From an uncultured bacterium (lineage in GTDB: Bacteria > Cyanobacteriota > Vampirovibrionia > Gastranaerophilales > Gastranaerophilaceae): a DNA stretch of 35,884 nt. Of the stretch, positions 24,024 to 31,795 are shown one piece after another. The stretch's first letter is position 1; the number at the start of each line of letters is the position of its first letter. The stretch lies in NCBI GenBank assembly GCA_949299435.1, contig CASGAK010000003.1, positions 1-35,884 of the forward strand, read 5' to 3'. Both the position numbers and the translations under genes were made by a program. Under the pieces are notes generated by a model that saw nothing but the letters and a program-made list of their open reading frames with translations, made no database searches and was not told the origin of the DNA.

Positions 24024-24959
24024 ATGTTAAAGGCTTTAGCAATTGATATTGGCGGTACAAAAATTTATAACACCATTGTCAATGAACTTGGTGAAATTAA
24101 AAGTGAAGTCGAAAAACGTTCTACGCCTAAAACTTTTGAAGAAATAAAAAAAGTTTTAAGTGAAATAATAAAAAAATATGAAAACGATGCAGATGTGATT
24201 GCTATAGCAACAGCCGGGGCTGTAAATAATGAGAATACAGGAGTTATAGGCTCGACCGGGAATATAGCAGAAGGCTATTCAAATTTAGATTTCCAAAGTT
24301 TGAGTAAAAAAAGAGTTTTTGTAGAAAATGATGCAAATGCAGCCGCTTGGGCAGAGCATATAATCGGAGCTTCAAAAAATTGTGCAGACAGTATAATGTT
24401 GACTCTTGGAACGGGAGTTGGCGGGGGAATTATTGTAAATAACAAACTTTTGAAAGGCAAAAACGGTGCAGCCGGTGAAATGCATTTTAAAATGTACCCT
24501 GATAAAAGACGTCTGTGTACATGTGGTGCTTACGATTGCTTTGAGGCATATGCATCAGGTACTGGGCTTAAAAAAACTGCTATTGAAATTATCGGCAATC
24601 CAAATGTGACAACATATGACGTCATTAATGAGGTTAATGCCGTGTTAGCTCACCCTGAAAAATCAATTGGAATATTAAAAACAGAAATCCTGCAAGCTGC
24701 TTCTGAAGATAAATATGTGAAAGCCTTTTTAAAGTGGCAAGATGATATTCTTGCAGGTTGTATAGGGCTTGCAAATATTTTTGATACCTGTATGATTGTC
24801 CTTTCAGGATCTATGGCGGAATTTGTCGATACTGAATATATTGAAAATGAATTAAATAAAGAAATAGTGACCACCTATACAAAAGTCAGAAAAGCAACTG
24901 CAGGAAATTATTCCGGTATGATAGGTGCAGCACTGCTGTCGCTTGGAGTTGGAATTTAG
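24024..24959 (+). CDS. ROK-family sugar kinase (likely N-acetylmannosamine kinase)
   Basis: A 311-residue ROK kinase. IDIGGTK is the N-terminal phosphate-binding loop, VENDANAAAWAEH holds the catalytic Asp, and LGTGVGGGIIVN is the next conserved block. Substrate-binding GEMHF and the zinc knuckle CTCGAYDCFEAYASG follow. The position directly after nanE (9 nt) suggests ManNAc kinase (NanK), which would make ManNAc-6-P for NanE. A glucokinase-type specificity cannot be excluded because ROK substrate choice is hard to read from sequence. AAGAGG lies before ATG. Confidence 0.88.
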   Translation: MLKALAIDIGGTKIYNTIVNELGEIKSEVEKRSTPKTFEEIKKVLSEIIKKYENDADVIAIATAGAVNNENTGVIGSTGNIAEGYSNLDFQSLSKKRVFVENDANAAAWAEHIIGASKNCADSIMLTLGTGVGGGIIVNNKLLKGKNGAAGEMHFKMYPDKRRLCTCGAYDCFEAYASGTGLKKTAIEIIGNPNVTTYDVINEVNAVLAHPEKSIGILKTEILQAASEDKYVKAFLKWQDDILAGCIGLANIFDTCMIVLSGSMAEFVDTEYIENELNKEIVTTYTKVRKATAGNYSGMIGAALLSLGVGI

Positions 24960-24977
24960 CGGGGAGAGTTTTATTAT

Positions 24978-25196
24978 ATGGGAAAGGCTAAAAAAAGAAG
25001 TTTACACCTTGGGATAAATGATCAGTTTGCTAAATTAACCAGATTAGAGGCTGTTCAGTTGGTTGTTGAAAAACTTAAAAAAGGGGATAATGATGTGTAT
25101 GCTTTAATAACTTTGTTTGGACTTTCTGCTGAAGAAATTCTTGAGGGTGGTGCAAGTTATGAAGCTGTTAAAGGGCTTGGAGGCTTATTAAATTGA
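24978..25196 (+). CDS. Unknown 72-residue protein
   Basis: Not recognised. It is soluble and helical, with a basic start (MGKAKKRSLHLG), a leucine-rich middle (AVQLVVEKLKKGDNDVYALITLFGLSAEEIL) and a glycine-rich tail. GGGGAGAG lies before ATG. Its TGA overlaps the TTG start of the prenyltransferase (TTGA), so the two are coupled. The same short gaps link it to the ROK kinase, which makes a four-gene operon likely. Confidence 0.7.
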   Translation: MGKAKKRSLHLGINDQFAKLTRLEAVQLVVEKLKKGDNDVYALITLFGLSAEEILEGGASYEAVKGLGGLLN

Positions 25197-26113
25197 TATC
25201 TAAAAGCGGTGTCATTACTGTAATCAGAAATTCCAGATGGTATTCATCGGATATGACGGTGTTTTCCTGTCTAGTTTGTTTTTTGTATGCCCTTTCTCAA
25301 AACGGTGATGTTATAAACGGTCTAATTGCCTGTGTCGGTATTCTTTTTGCTCATATGGCGACTAATCTCTATGATGACTACGATGATTACAAAAAACTTT
25401 GTATGGATCCGAGATTTAGTGAATTTGCCCCGAAGGTTAAATGTGATTATTTGAAAGCTAATTTGGCTACGACAAATGATTTATTAACGGTTATTATTGC
25501 TTATTGTCTAATAGCGTTGCTATGTGGTTTTATCCTGTTTTTGATGACGGACTTGCAGGTGTTGATTTTAGCATTTTTAGGTGCCTTGATTGTGTTGGGT
25601 TATCCTAAATTTTCAAGACTGGGATTGAGTGAAATCGCTGTAGGTATAGCGTTTGGACCGCTACTTTTTGAGGGAATGTATTTTACTATGACAGAGAATT
25701 TTTCTTTTGAAGTCTTTATACTTTCTCTTGCTATTGTTATGTTTACGGTCGGGGTTATGTATAACCATACTATTTTGGATTTTGAAAGTGATAGATTCGC
25801 AGGGAAAATGACATTGGTACAAAAAATTGGCAGTAAAAATAAAGCTATGCTTGGTATATGGATAATTTATTCTTTAGGGTATATTTTCCTTTTGCTTTTT
25901 TCTTTATTTACCAAAAAATATTTATGTAATCTTGGTTTTTTGTCCCTGCCTTTTGTGTTGATTTTGTATAAATCATTAAAAGATTATAATTCATCAGCTT
26001 ATTATGAGCGTGACGGGTTGTATTTATCAATTTTGAAAGGCTCAGCCAAATTAATGGCATTGTTTTCTTTTCTGATAAGTGTGGGGTTGTTTATATCAAT
26101 TTTTATAATTTAA
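25193..26113 (+). CDS. MenA/UbiA-like prenyltransferase
   Basis: A 306-residue membrane protein with about eight hydrophobic segments. Two aspartate-rich motifs mark the UbiA superfamily: NLYDDYDDY (about 58-66) and NHTILDFESDRFAGKMTL, the latter close to the NxxRDxxxDxxxGKxTL pattern of MenA. MenA attaches a polyprenyl chain to 1,4-dihydroxy-2-naphthoate in menaquinone synthesis, but no other men gene is in this window, so another acceptor is possible. Start TTG 25193 has GGAGG nine nt upstream and overlaps the stop of the gene before. It overlaps the convergent prepilin C gene by 11 nt. Confidence 0.85.
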   Translation: MISKSGVITVIRNSRWYSSDMTVFSCLVCFLYALSQNGDVINGLIACVGILFAHMATNLYDDYDDYKKLCMDPRFSEFAPKVKCDYLKANLATTNDLLTVIIAYCLIALLCGFILFLMTDLQVLILAFLGALIVLGYPKFSRLGLSEIAVGIAFGPLLFEGMYFTMTENFSFEVFILSLAIVMFTVGVMYNHTILDFESDRFAGKMTLVQKIGSKNKAMLGIWIIYSLGYIFLLLFSLFTKKYLCNLGFLSLPFVLILYKSLKDYNSSAYYERDGLYLSILKGSAKLMALFSFLISVGLFISIFII

Positions 26114-26834
26114 TCGGATAATCCTCAGGAATTTCCCAGCCGTTGCATTCGATCATAGCACCGCATGTGATTGCCTGAGAGTACCCTTGTGCCTGTCCGG
26201 TAGTTGCTTTTGCTCCGTTTTCGCAGATATCAATTAATCCGTCACGACTTAAATGATTTTGACAAAAGCTCTTTTTCTCCCGATAATCCATTGTACTTGT
26301 TACGAAATATTTTTTATTATCTTCGACAATCAGGTTGAATGTAAAGACATTTTTGCCCCAAATATATTTGTTTGCTCCTGTTTCAAGAAATACGTAAAAG
26401 GTGCCTCTTCTTTGAGATTTATTTATTGTGGCTCCGTTGTTAAATATAATCGCTATCCCATTTTTTAAAATGTATTTAGGCAGAAATAAATTTTTAGAAG
26501 TATCGTTTTTATAACTGTATATTTTGTTGCAGCAAGGATCTTTTGAGTTATCTTCTATAGCAGTTGGGCATTCATAACTGACTTCCATATAAGGTGCAAT
26601 ATAGTTCTTAAAAGTATTTCTTTCCCCGTTTTCTATACCCCATTGGTCAGGTGTATCATTTTTAACTGAAGACAGTAGTATTGCTTGATTAAGCATACTG
26701 ACAGCTTTTTTTAGTTTAGCTGCTGTTTCCTTTTTTCTATAACCTTGCATAACATTAGGTAGTGTCATAGCAGCGACTATTGCGATAATTCCAAGAGTAA
26801 TAAGTACTTCTGCCATAGTAAAACCTTTTTTCAT
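26103..26834 (-). CDS. Prepilin-type (type IV pilin-like) protein C, cysteine-rich
   Basis: A 243-residue protein with leader MKKG, then FTMAEV and a hydrophobic helix to about residue 30; cleavage is expected after G4. The stem GYRKKETAAKLKKAVSMLNQAI parallels pilins A and B. The body has several cysteines (ECPTAIEDNSKDPCCNKI; a later MIECNGWEIPEDYP end). Start: ATG 26834 has AAGGAGG five nt upstream; a longer frame from 26879 adds 15 residues before a canonical leader and is rejected. It is divergent from Xre regulator C across a perfect 18-bp palindrome. Pilus assembly genes are absent. Confidence 0.88.
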   Translation of the reverse strand: MKKGFTMAEVLITLGIIAIVAAMTLPNVMQGYRKKETAAKLKKAVSMLNQAILLSSVKNDTPDQWGIENGERNTFKNYIAPYMEVSYECPTAIEDNSKDPCCNKIYSYKNDTSKNLFLPKYILKNGIAIIFNNGATINKSQRRGTFYVFLETGANKYIWGKNVFTFNLIVEDNKKYFVTSTMDYREKKSFCQNHLSRDGLIDICENGAKATTGQAQGYSQAITCGAMIECNGWEIPEDYPIKL

Positions 26835-26882
26835 TTCTATCCTCCTTAATTCAACTGCTGAGCAAGATTTAATAGGCATGTA

Positions 26883-26900
26883 TGTGATTAATTAATCACA
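26883..26900. promoter_or_regulatory. Operator C: perfect 18-bp palindrome
   Basis: TGTGATTAATTAATCACA is a perfect palindrome between prepilin C and regulator C. GATTAATC follows at 26901-26908 as another copy of the half-site. It lies in the -35 region of the regulator promoter. It is the most symmetrical of the three operator sets. Confidence 0.65.
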
Positions 26901-26908
26901 GATTAATC
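26901..26908. promoter_or_regulatory. Extra half-site GATTAATC next to operator C
   Basis: An 8-bp palindrome that repeats the GATTAAT core of the 18-bp operator directly beside it. It may extend the binding region towards the regulator promoter. Confidence 0.4.
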
Positions 26909-26921
26909 ATAATTATAAACA

Positions 26922-26927
26922 TATAAT
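26922..26927 (+). promoter_or_regulatory. -10 box of regulator C, immediately before its start codon
   Basis: Perfect TATAAT at 26922-26927. Transcription would start at about 26934, one base before ATG 26935, so the mRNA would be leaderless. No Shine-Dalgarno sequence is present. Confidence 0.5.
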
Positions 26928-26934
26928 CAGATTT

Positions 26935-27159
26935 ATGCAAGATTTAAAAAAATATGAAGTTAAAATTCGTAACAGAATAAGAAAATATAGATTGCAAAAG
27001 GGGTTGTCCCAAGAGAAACTTGCCGAGTTGGTGGACAGCAGCCGAGAACATATCAATCGTATGGAAAGCGGTAAAGATAATATAAGTCTAATGTATTTTA
27101 TACGATTGGCTGAAGTGTTTGAGGTATCATTAGATGAGCTTGCAGGATATAAAAAATAA
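26935..27159 (+). CDS. Small Xre-family HTH regulator C
   Basis: A 74-residue helix-turn-helix protein, the most typical of the three: IRKYRLQKGLSQEKLAELVDSS, then REHINRMESGKDNISLMYFIRLAEVFEVSLDELAG. There is only the DNA-binding domain. It probably binds the 18-bp palindrome between it and prepilin C and represses both genes (inference from layout). There is no Shine-Dalgarno sequence, and a perfect TATAAT ends 7 nt before ATG, so translation is likely leaderless. Confidence 0.9.
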   Translation: MQDLKKYEVKIRNRIRKYRLQKGLSQEKLAELVDSSREHINRMESGKDNISLMYFIRLAEVFEVSLDELAGYKK

Positions 27160-27202
27160 TTAAAATTCAGGTTTAAAAAAGTTTTTCTCCATGTTAAACT
27201 CC

Positions 27203-27221
27203 TTGTATAAGTAGTATACAA
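27203..27221. promoter_or_regulatory. Inverted repeat upstream of lysA
   Basis: TTGTATA-N5-TATACAA, perfect 7-bp arms, 13 nt before the lysA ATG. It overlaps the ribosome-binding area and possible -10 elements. It could be an operator for lysA-cdaA. No lysine riboswitch fold fits in this short region. Confidence 0.5.
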
Positions 27222-27233
27222 AGAGGTTAAATT

Positions 27234-28562
27234 ATGAAAGAGAGCACAAATCAATTACTGAAACCGATAACATTAAAAAAAGGTGATAGCGGAAATTTAG
27301 AGATAGGCGGGTGTGATCTCGTCGAATTGACAGAGCAATATGGAACACCTTTGTATGTGATAGATGAGGCTACATTAAGGAGTGTTTGTGCTGATTATAA
27401 AGTCGCTTTTTCAAGATATGAAAAGGTAAATATGATGTTTGCATCAAAATCATTATCTACACTTGCAACATCAGTTATTTTAAAACAAGAGGGATTCGGT
27501 TTTGATGTCGTATCTGCAGGTGAAATTTATACTGTATACAAAGCAGGGGTTGATATGAAAAAGGTTCTTTTCAATGGTAATAATAAGTCGTTGGAAGAAT
27601 TAACGCTTGCTTTAGAACTTGGTGTCGGAAGAATTTCTGTGGATAACTTTTTTGAGTTGGATTTGTTAAATGAGTTAGCGAAATCTTATAAAAAAACAGT
27701 TGATATTTTACTTCGTGTTACTCCGGGAATTGAATGTCATACTCATGAGTATATTCAAACCGGTCATTTAGATTCTAAATTCGGATTTGACCTGACACAA
27801 ATTGATGAGGCGGTTGAGCTTATAATCAATTCATATTCAAATCTGAAATTACATGGACTGCACGCTCATATAGGATCACAAATTTTTGAAACCAAAGTAT
27901 ATCATGATGAAATTGAAATTTTGATAAAAGAAATTGCACGATTAGACGAAAAGTATGGACTGAAGTTAGATGAAATCAATATAGGCGGGGGCTTAGGGGT
28001 AAAATATACCGAAAAAGATTGTCCTCCCTCAACTTATGAAATAGCGGACGTGATTATAGACAGTTTGAATGAAAGCGTTAAAAAATACGGAATTGAGCCT
28101 CCAGCGTTGTTTATAGAGCCAGGAAGAAGTATAATTTCTACAGCAGGAGTTACTTTATATACGATAGGCAGCTCTAAACAAGTACCGCATGGAAAAAAAT
28201 ATATCGCAATTGACGGTGGTATGGCTGATAACCCCAGACCTTCTATGTATCAAGCTCAGTATAGTGCAGAAATTGCGAATTTTAAAGAGAATGATTCTTT
28301 ACAAACTGTAACAATTGCAGGCCGTTTTTGCGAAAGCGGAGATATTCTTATAAAAGATATTGAACTTCCTGAACCTGCTGAAGGTGATATTTTGTGCGTT
28401 TATAATACAGGTGCTTATAATTATTCAATGGCGTCTAATTATAACAGAGTTCAAAAATCTCAAATGGTTCTTGTAAATAATTCAAAATCTGATATTATAA
28501 TAAGTAGAGAGACACTAGAGGATTTGATTTCTCATGATGTAATTCCGGATAGGTTAAAGTAA
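27234..28562 (+). CDS. lysA: Diaminopimelate decarboxylase
   Basis: A 442-residue fold III PLP enzyme that makes lysine from meso-diaminopimelate, the last lysine step. The PLP lysine is K72 in FASKS. HAHIGSQI, INIGGGLGVKY, EPGRSI, GRFCESGDIL and the substrate-binding GAYNYSMASNYN follow in order. Length fits the family (about 420-440). AAGAGG lies 7 nt before ATG. Its TAA shares a base with the cdaA ATG (TAATG), so cdaA translation is probably coupled to it. Lysine and c-di-AMP genes in one operon tie cell-wall precursor supply to a wall-related second messenger (inference). Confidence 0.97.
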   Translation: MKESTNQLLKPITLKKGDSGNLEIGGCDLVELTEQYGTPLYVIDEATLRSVCADYKVAFSRYEKVNMMFASKSLSTLATSVILKQEGFGFDVVSAGEIYTVYKAGVDMKKVLFNGNNKSLEELTLALELGVGRISVDNFFELDLLNELAKSYKKTVDILLRVTPGIECHTHEYIQTGHLDSKFGFDLTQIDEAVELIINSYSNLKLHGLHAHIGSQIFETKVYHDEIEILIKEIARLDEKYGLKLDEINIGGGLGVKYTEKDCPPSTYEIADVIIDSLNESVKKYGIEPPALFIEPGRSIISTAGVTLYTIGSSKQVPHGKKYIAIDGGMADNPRPSMYQAQYSAEIANFKENDSLQTVTIAGRFCESGDILIKDIELPEPAEGDILCVYNTGAYNYSMASNYNRVQKSQMVLVNNSKSDIIISRETLEDLISHDVIPDRLK

Positions 28563-29461
28563 TGTTTGATGAATTCCTTAAATATCTTCAAATGCAGATT
28601 GGAATGATGGACTTGTCTTTTAGCGGGACCAATGTCCTGGAAATTCTTGTGATTGCAAGTATTTTGTGGGTGTTTTATACGAAGTTTATCAAAAATACTC
28701 AGTCTGAAAAATTCGTAAAAGGTGCTTTTGTACTCGTTTTTTTATGGATATTTTCAGAAGTGCTTGTCAGATTTGATTTGAAAATTCTAGGTGTGTTCTT
28801 AAAATCAATAGTAATGCTTGTATCTTTGAGCTTGATTGTTATCTTCCAGCCTGAATTAAGAAGGTTTTTGGGATACTTGGGGCAGGTAGATTTTATTACA
28901 AAAATTTTCGGCAGTAAAAATACACATAAAGATGAACAAATTGATGTGATAAAAGAGCTAATAGAGGCAGTAAAATTTTTATCAAAAACACATACTGGTG
29001 CATTAATTGTATTCCAAAGTGATTTGAGTAATACATATTATGATGTCGGGACTAAACTTAATGCTGATTTATCTACAGAGCTGTTGTTGACGATTTTTCA
29101 CCCGAATACACCGCTTCATGACGGAGCTGTTGTAATTAACGGCAGTAAAATTATTTCAGCAGGTGTTCTGTTACCGTTGACTGAGGATCCTAAATTAAGC
29201 TGGAAATACGGTACTCGTCACAGAGCTGCTATCGGTATGACAGAAACCAGCGATGCAGCTTGTCTTGTGGTCTCTGAAGAAACCGGTGATGTGTCTGTTG
29301 CTCTTGATGGAACTTTGAAAAAATATGAAGATTTAGTGTCTTTAAAACAAGATTTGGAAAAAATTCTTGGTTATAAAAATACCGATAATGATACGCAAAA
29401 GAAAACAATATTCAAAATCAATAATTTGCTTGCTATTAGGAAAGTTGATTCTGATAAATAG
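28562..29461 (+). CDS. cdaA: Diadenylate cyclase (CdaA/DacA type)
   Basis: A 299-residue membrane-bound enzyme that joins two ATP to give c-di-AMP. Three N-terminal hydrophobic segments (about 22-41, 54-70, 76-96) precede the DAC domain. The active-site motifs are present: LHDGAV (D187-G188-A189) and GTRHRAAIG (R219-H220-R221), with LSTELL before them. In many Firmicutes cdaA is followed by cdaR and glmM; here the neighbours are lysA and a YitT-family gene, and no YbbR-domain partner is visible. A c-di-AMP hydrolase gene (pgpH) lies about 5 kb downstream. Confidence 0.96.
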   Translation: MFDEFLKYLQMQIGMMDLSFSGTNVLEILVIASILWVFYTKFIKNTQSEKFVKGAFVLVFLWIFSEVLVRFDLKILGVFLKSIVMLVSLSLIVIFQPELRRFLGYLGQVDFITKIFGSKNTHKDEQIDVIKELIEAVKFLSKTHTGALIVFQSDLSNTYYDVGTKLNADLSTELLLTIFHPNTPLHDGAVVINGSKIISAGVLLPLTEDPKLSWKYGTRHRAAIGMTETSDAACLVVSEETGDVSVALDGTLKKYEDLVSLKQDLEKILGYKNTDNDTQKKTIFKINNLLAIRKVDSDK

Positions 29462-29481
29462 TAAAAGAAAGTAGATACAAA

Positions 29482-30354
29482 ATGCCTGAAAAAAAAATGT
29501 CGTTTAAAGAAAAAATTTTATTTATAATTAACAAGTTATTTTTTCTTACTTTAGGTGCTTTTGTTGCAGCTTTTGCTTTGGAGTGTTTTTTAGTCCCTAA
29601 TAATATTATTGATGGCGGAATTGTTGGTATTTCAATGATATTAAGCTATATTACCAAGTATAATCTTGGATTGTTGATTTTTGTAATTAATATTCCGTTT
29701 ATTTTACTTGCATTTACCAAGATGGGTAAATATTTTGTATTTCAAACTTTGTATGCTGTAGCAATGCTTGCAATCGGTATTAATATTTTTCAAGCACACC
29801 ATATAACAGATGATTTGCTTTTGGCAACTGTGTTTGGAGGAATTATTTTAGGTACTGGAGTGGGTATTGTACTTAAAAATGAAGGTTCTTTAGATGGAAC
29901 AGAAATTATGTCGCTTGTACTATCTAAAAAATTCGGATTTTCAGTTGGTGAAATTATTATGGGCTTCAATGTTTTTATATATTTTGGGGCGGGGCTGGTT
30001 TTCGGTTGGAATAAAGCAATGTATTCTGTGCTGACCTATTTTATTGCATATCGTGTGATTGATATTGTTCTTGAAGGGCTTAATTCATCTAAATCAGTTG
30101 AGGTAATAAGCGATAAGGCATATGAAATCGGACAAGAATTAATTGACAGATTTGAGATAAGTGTAACTTATTTAAAAGGTATTGGCGGGTATTCTAAAAC
30201 CGAAAAGACAATTATTTACTGTGTTGTATCCAGATTAGAGCTTGCAAAGTTGAAAGAAGTTGTAAAAGAATTTGACCCTAAAGCGTTTATTTCAATAGTA
30301 GATGTTCATGAAGCCTATGGGTCAAGAATGAGTAAGCATATTGATAAAATTTAA
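29482..30354 (+). CDS. YitT-family membrane protein (DUF161 plus DUF2179)
   Basis: A 290-residue integral membrane protein. About five hydrophobic segments cover residues 15-195. FLVPNNIIDGGIVGISMILSYIT and EGSLDGTEIMSLVLSKKFGFSVGEI are the two internally related GG(I/T)xG-type repeats typical of the family. A cytoplasmic alpha/beta domain (about 205-290; SVEVISDKAYEIGQELID...GSRMSKHIDKI) is the DUF2179 part. Its biochemical role is not established. It lies 20 nt after cdaA and is likely in the same operon. Confidence 0.9.
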   Translation: MPEKKMSFKEKILFIINKLFFLTLGAFVAAFALECFLVPNNIIDGGIVGISMILSYITKYNLGLLIFVINIPFILLAFTKMGKYFVFQTLYAVAMLAIGINIFQAHHITDDLLLATVFGGIILGTGVGIVLKNEGSLDGTEIMSLVLSKKFGFSVGEIIMGFNVFIYFGAGLVFGWNKAMYSVLTYFIAYRVIDIVLEGLNSSKSVEVISDKAYEIGQELIDRFEISVTYLKGIGGYSKTEKTIIYCVVSRLELAKLKEVVKEFDPKAFISIVDVHEAYGSRMSKHIDKI

Positions 30355-30358
30355 CATA

Positions 30359-30387
30359 TAGACAATATTTTCAAAATATATTATAAT
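30359..30387 (+). promoter_or_regulatory. Promoter for the small gene at 30437
   Basis: TAGACA (30359-30364), 17-nt spacer and TATAAT (30382-30387). Start about 30394, giving a leader of about 43 nt with AGAAGGG before the ATG. Confidence 0.6.
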
Positions 30388-30436
30388 TTCAAAGTGTACG
30401 GAATTTATAGTTTAATATAGAACAGAAGGGCAGAAG

Positions 30437-30784
30437 ATGGCAAAAAATATAGACACAGTACCAATAGAAGTGAGCATATTAACAGTGGATCATGATATTA
30501 AAGGTATAGTTCATGTTTCAAAATATACTAATACTAATCGTGAGCTTACTGATTTGTTGAATGATAAGGAAAGACGTTTTTTGGCAGTTACGAACGCTGA
30601 AATATATCCAAGAAATTCAAACCAGTCACCAAGAAAGTATAATTTCCTTGAAATTCATATGGACTATGTGCTGATGGTACACCCATCGACTCAAGCTGTG
30701 TTTAAAGATTCGGGCAAGACACAGGAAGATATCGCACGTTTCAGAGATTTACGAATGAAGTTAAATCAGACAAAACCATTCTAG
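30437..30784 (+). CDS. Unknown 115-residue protein
   Basis: Not recognised by family name. A soluble, beta-rich protein: PIEVSILTVDHDIKGIVHVSK, TNRELTDLLNDKERRFLAVTNAEIYPR, then NFLEIHMDYVLMVHPSTQAVF. The repeated strand-turn pattern suggests a small barrel or PilZ-like fold, but no RxxxR plus DxSxxG binding motif for c-di-GMP is visible, so PilZ is not claimed. It has its own promoter and terminator, hence a single-gene unit. Confidence 0.65.
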   Translation: MAKNIDTVPIEVSILTVDHDIKGIVHVSKYTNTNRELTDLLNDKERRFLAVTNAEIYPRNSNQSPRKYNFLEIHMDYVLMVHPSTQAVFKDSGKTQEDIARFRDLRMKLNQTKPF

Positions 30785-30792
30785 ATTTTGTG

Positions 30793-30816
30793 AAAAGGTG
30801 CGAAAGCACCTTTTTT
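30793..30816 (+). terminator. Rho-independent terminator with GAAA tetraloop
   Basis: AAAAGGTGC (30793-30801), loop GAAA, GCACCTTTT (30806-30814), then T. Very strong. Confidence 0.92.
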
Positions 30817-30841
30817 AGTAGAGTTTTTAAGGAGTTTATAA

Positions 30842-31795
30842 ATGAAAGTATTAATAGTAGATAAAGTAAATGAAATCGCAGAGCATATTTTGACCGAAGC
30901 CAATATAGATACTGTTATAATGAATACGCCCTCAGCAGAAGAATTAAGTAAAATTATTGCGGACTTTGACGGAATAATTTTGAGAAATCATACTCATATA
31001 GATAAAGAAATACTTGAATGTGCAAAAAAATTAAAAGTCATAGCAAGAGCGGGTGTCGGAGTTGATAATATAGATGTCCCAGCTGCAACAGCAAAGGGTG
31101 TTTGGGTAATAAACTCACCTAATGGTAATACGGAAGCAACTGCAGAACACACTATTGCCATGTTATTAGCTCTATCACGCAATATTCCTCAGGCTTATGA
31201 ACATTTAAAAGGTGGAGTATTTGAAAGAAATCAGTTTATTGGTAATGAAGTCAGTGGAAAAACTCTTGGAATTGTTGGTTTTGGAAAAATCGGCTCAAGA
31301 GTTGCAGAAATTGCAAAAGTCCTTGGTATGAATATATATGTCTATGATCCGTTTGCTGATGCTGATAAAATTGCCGAATTAGGTTATAAAAAATATGATA
31401 CATTGGAGGCTTTATTACCGGTATTAGATTATTTGACCGTCCATGTGCCCAAGAATAAAGATACAATAAATTTAATAGATGAAAATAATATTTATAAAAT
31501 TAAAAAAGGTGCACGAATAATAAACTGTGCACGAGGAGGAATTATAAACGAATCCGCCTTGAAAGCTGCAGTACTAGACGGTCATATTATAGGTGCAGCA
31601 TTAGATGTATTTGTATCAGAACCTGATATAACAAGTAGTCCTTTATATAATTGCTCTGATCGCATAATTATAGTTCCACACCTTGGAGCAAGCACAATAG
31701 AAGCACAAACTAAAGTAGCAGAAGATGTCGCAAGCCAAATGAGGGATATATTCAGTGGAGATTTACCTAAAACACCTGTTAATAAGATTATTTAA
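30842..31795 (+). CDS. serA: D-3-phosphoglycerate dehydrogenase-like 2-hydroxyacid dehydrogenase (short form)
   Basis: A 317-residue NAD-dependent dehydrogenase. The N-terminal catalytic lobe begins VLIVDKVNEIAEHIL. GRAGVGVDNIDVPAATAKGVWVINSPNGNT-type blocks follow, then the Rossmann motif GIVGFGKIGSR (about 142-152), Arg in NCARGG, Glu in SEPD and His in PHLGAST as catalytic residues. It oxidises 3-phosphoglycerate in serine synthesis in relatives, and lacks the C-terminal ACT/regulatory domain of the 410-530 aa forms, so serine feedback would be absent. Other 2-hydroxyacid substrates are possible. TAAGGAG is 8 nt before ATG. The last 8 nt overlap the convergent gene. Confidence 0.88.
   Translation: MKVLIVDKVNEIAEHILTEANIDTVIMNTPSAEELSKIIADFDGIILRNHTHIDKEILECAKKLKVIARAGVGVDNIDVPAATAKGVWVINSPNGNTEATAEHTIAMLLALSRNIPQAYEHLKGGVFERNQFIGNEVSGKTLGIVGFGKIGSRVAEIAKVLGMNIYVYDPFADADKIAELGYKKYDTLEALLPVLDYLTVHVPKNKDTINLIDENNIYKIKKGARIINCARGGIINESALKAAVLDGHIIGAALDVFVSEPDITSSPLYNCSDRIIIVPHLGASTIEAQTKVAEDVASQMRDIFSGDLPKTPVNKII

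Noticed and set aside
27160..27233. Lysine riboswitch before lysA
   Set aside because: The region is only about 74 nt with no multi-helix fold; the only structure seen is the TTGTATA inverted repeat.
30437..30784. Possible PilZ domain in the 115-aa protein
   Set aside because: It has a beta-rich pattern but no RxxxR or DxSxxG motif, so c-di-GMP binding is not supported.
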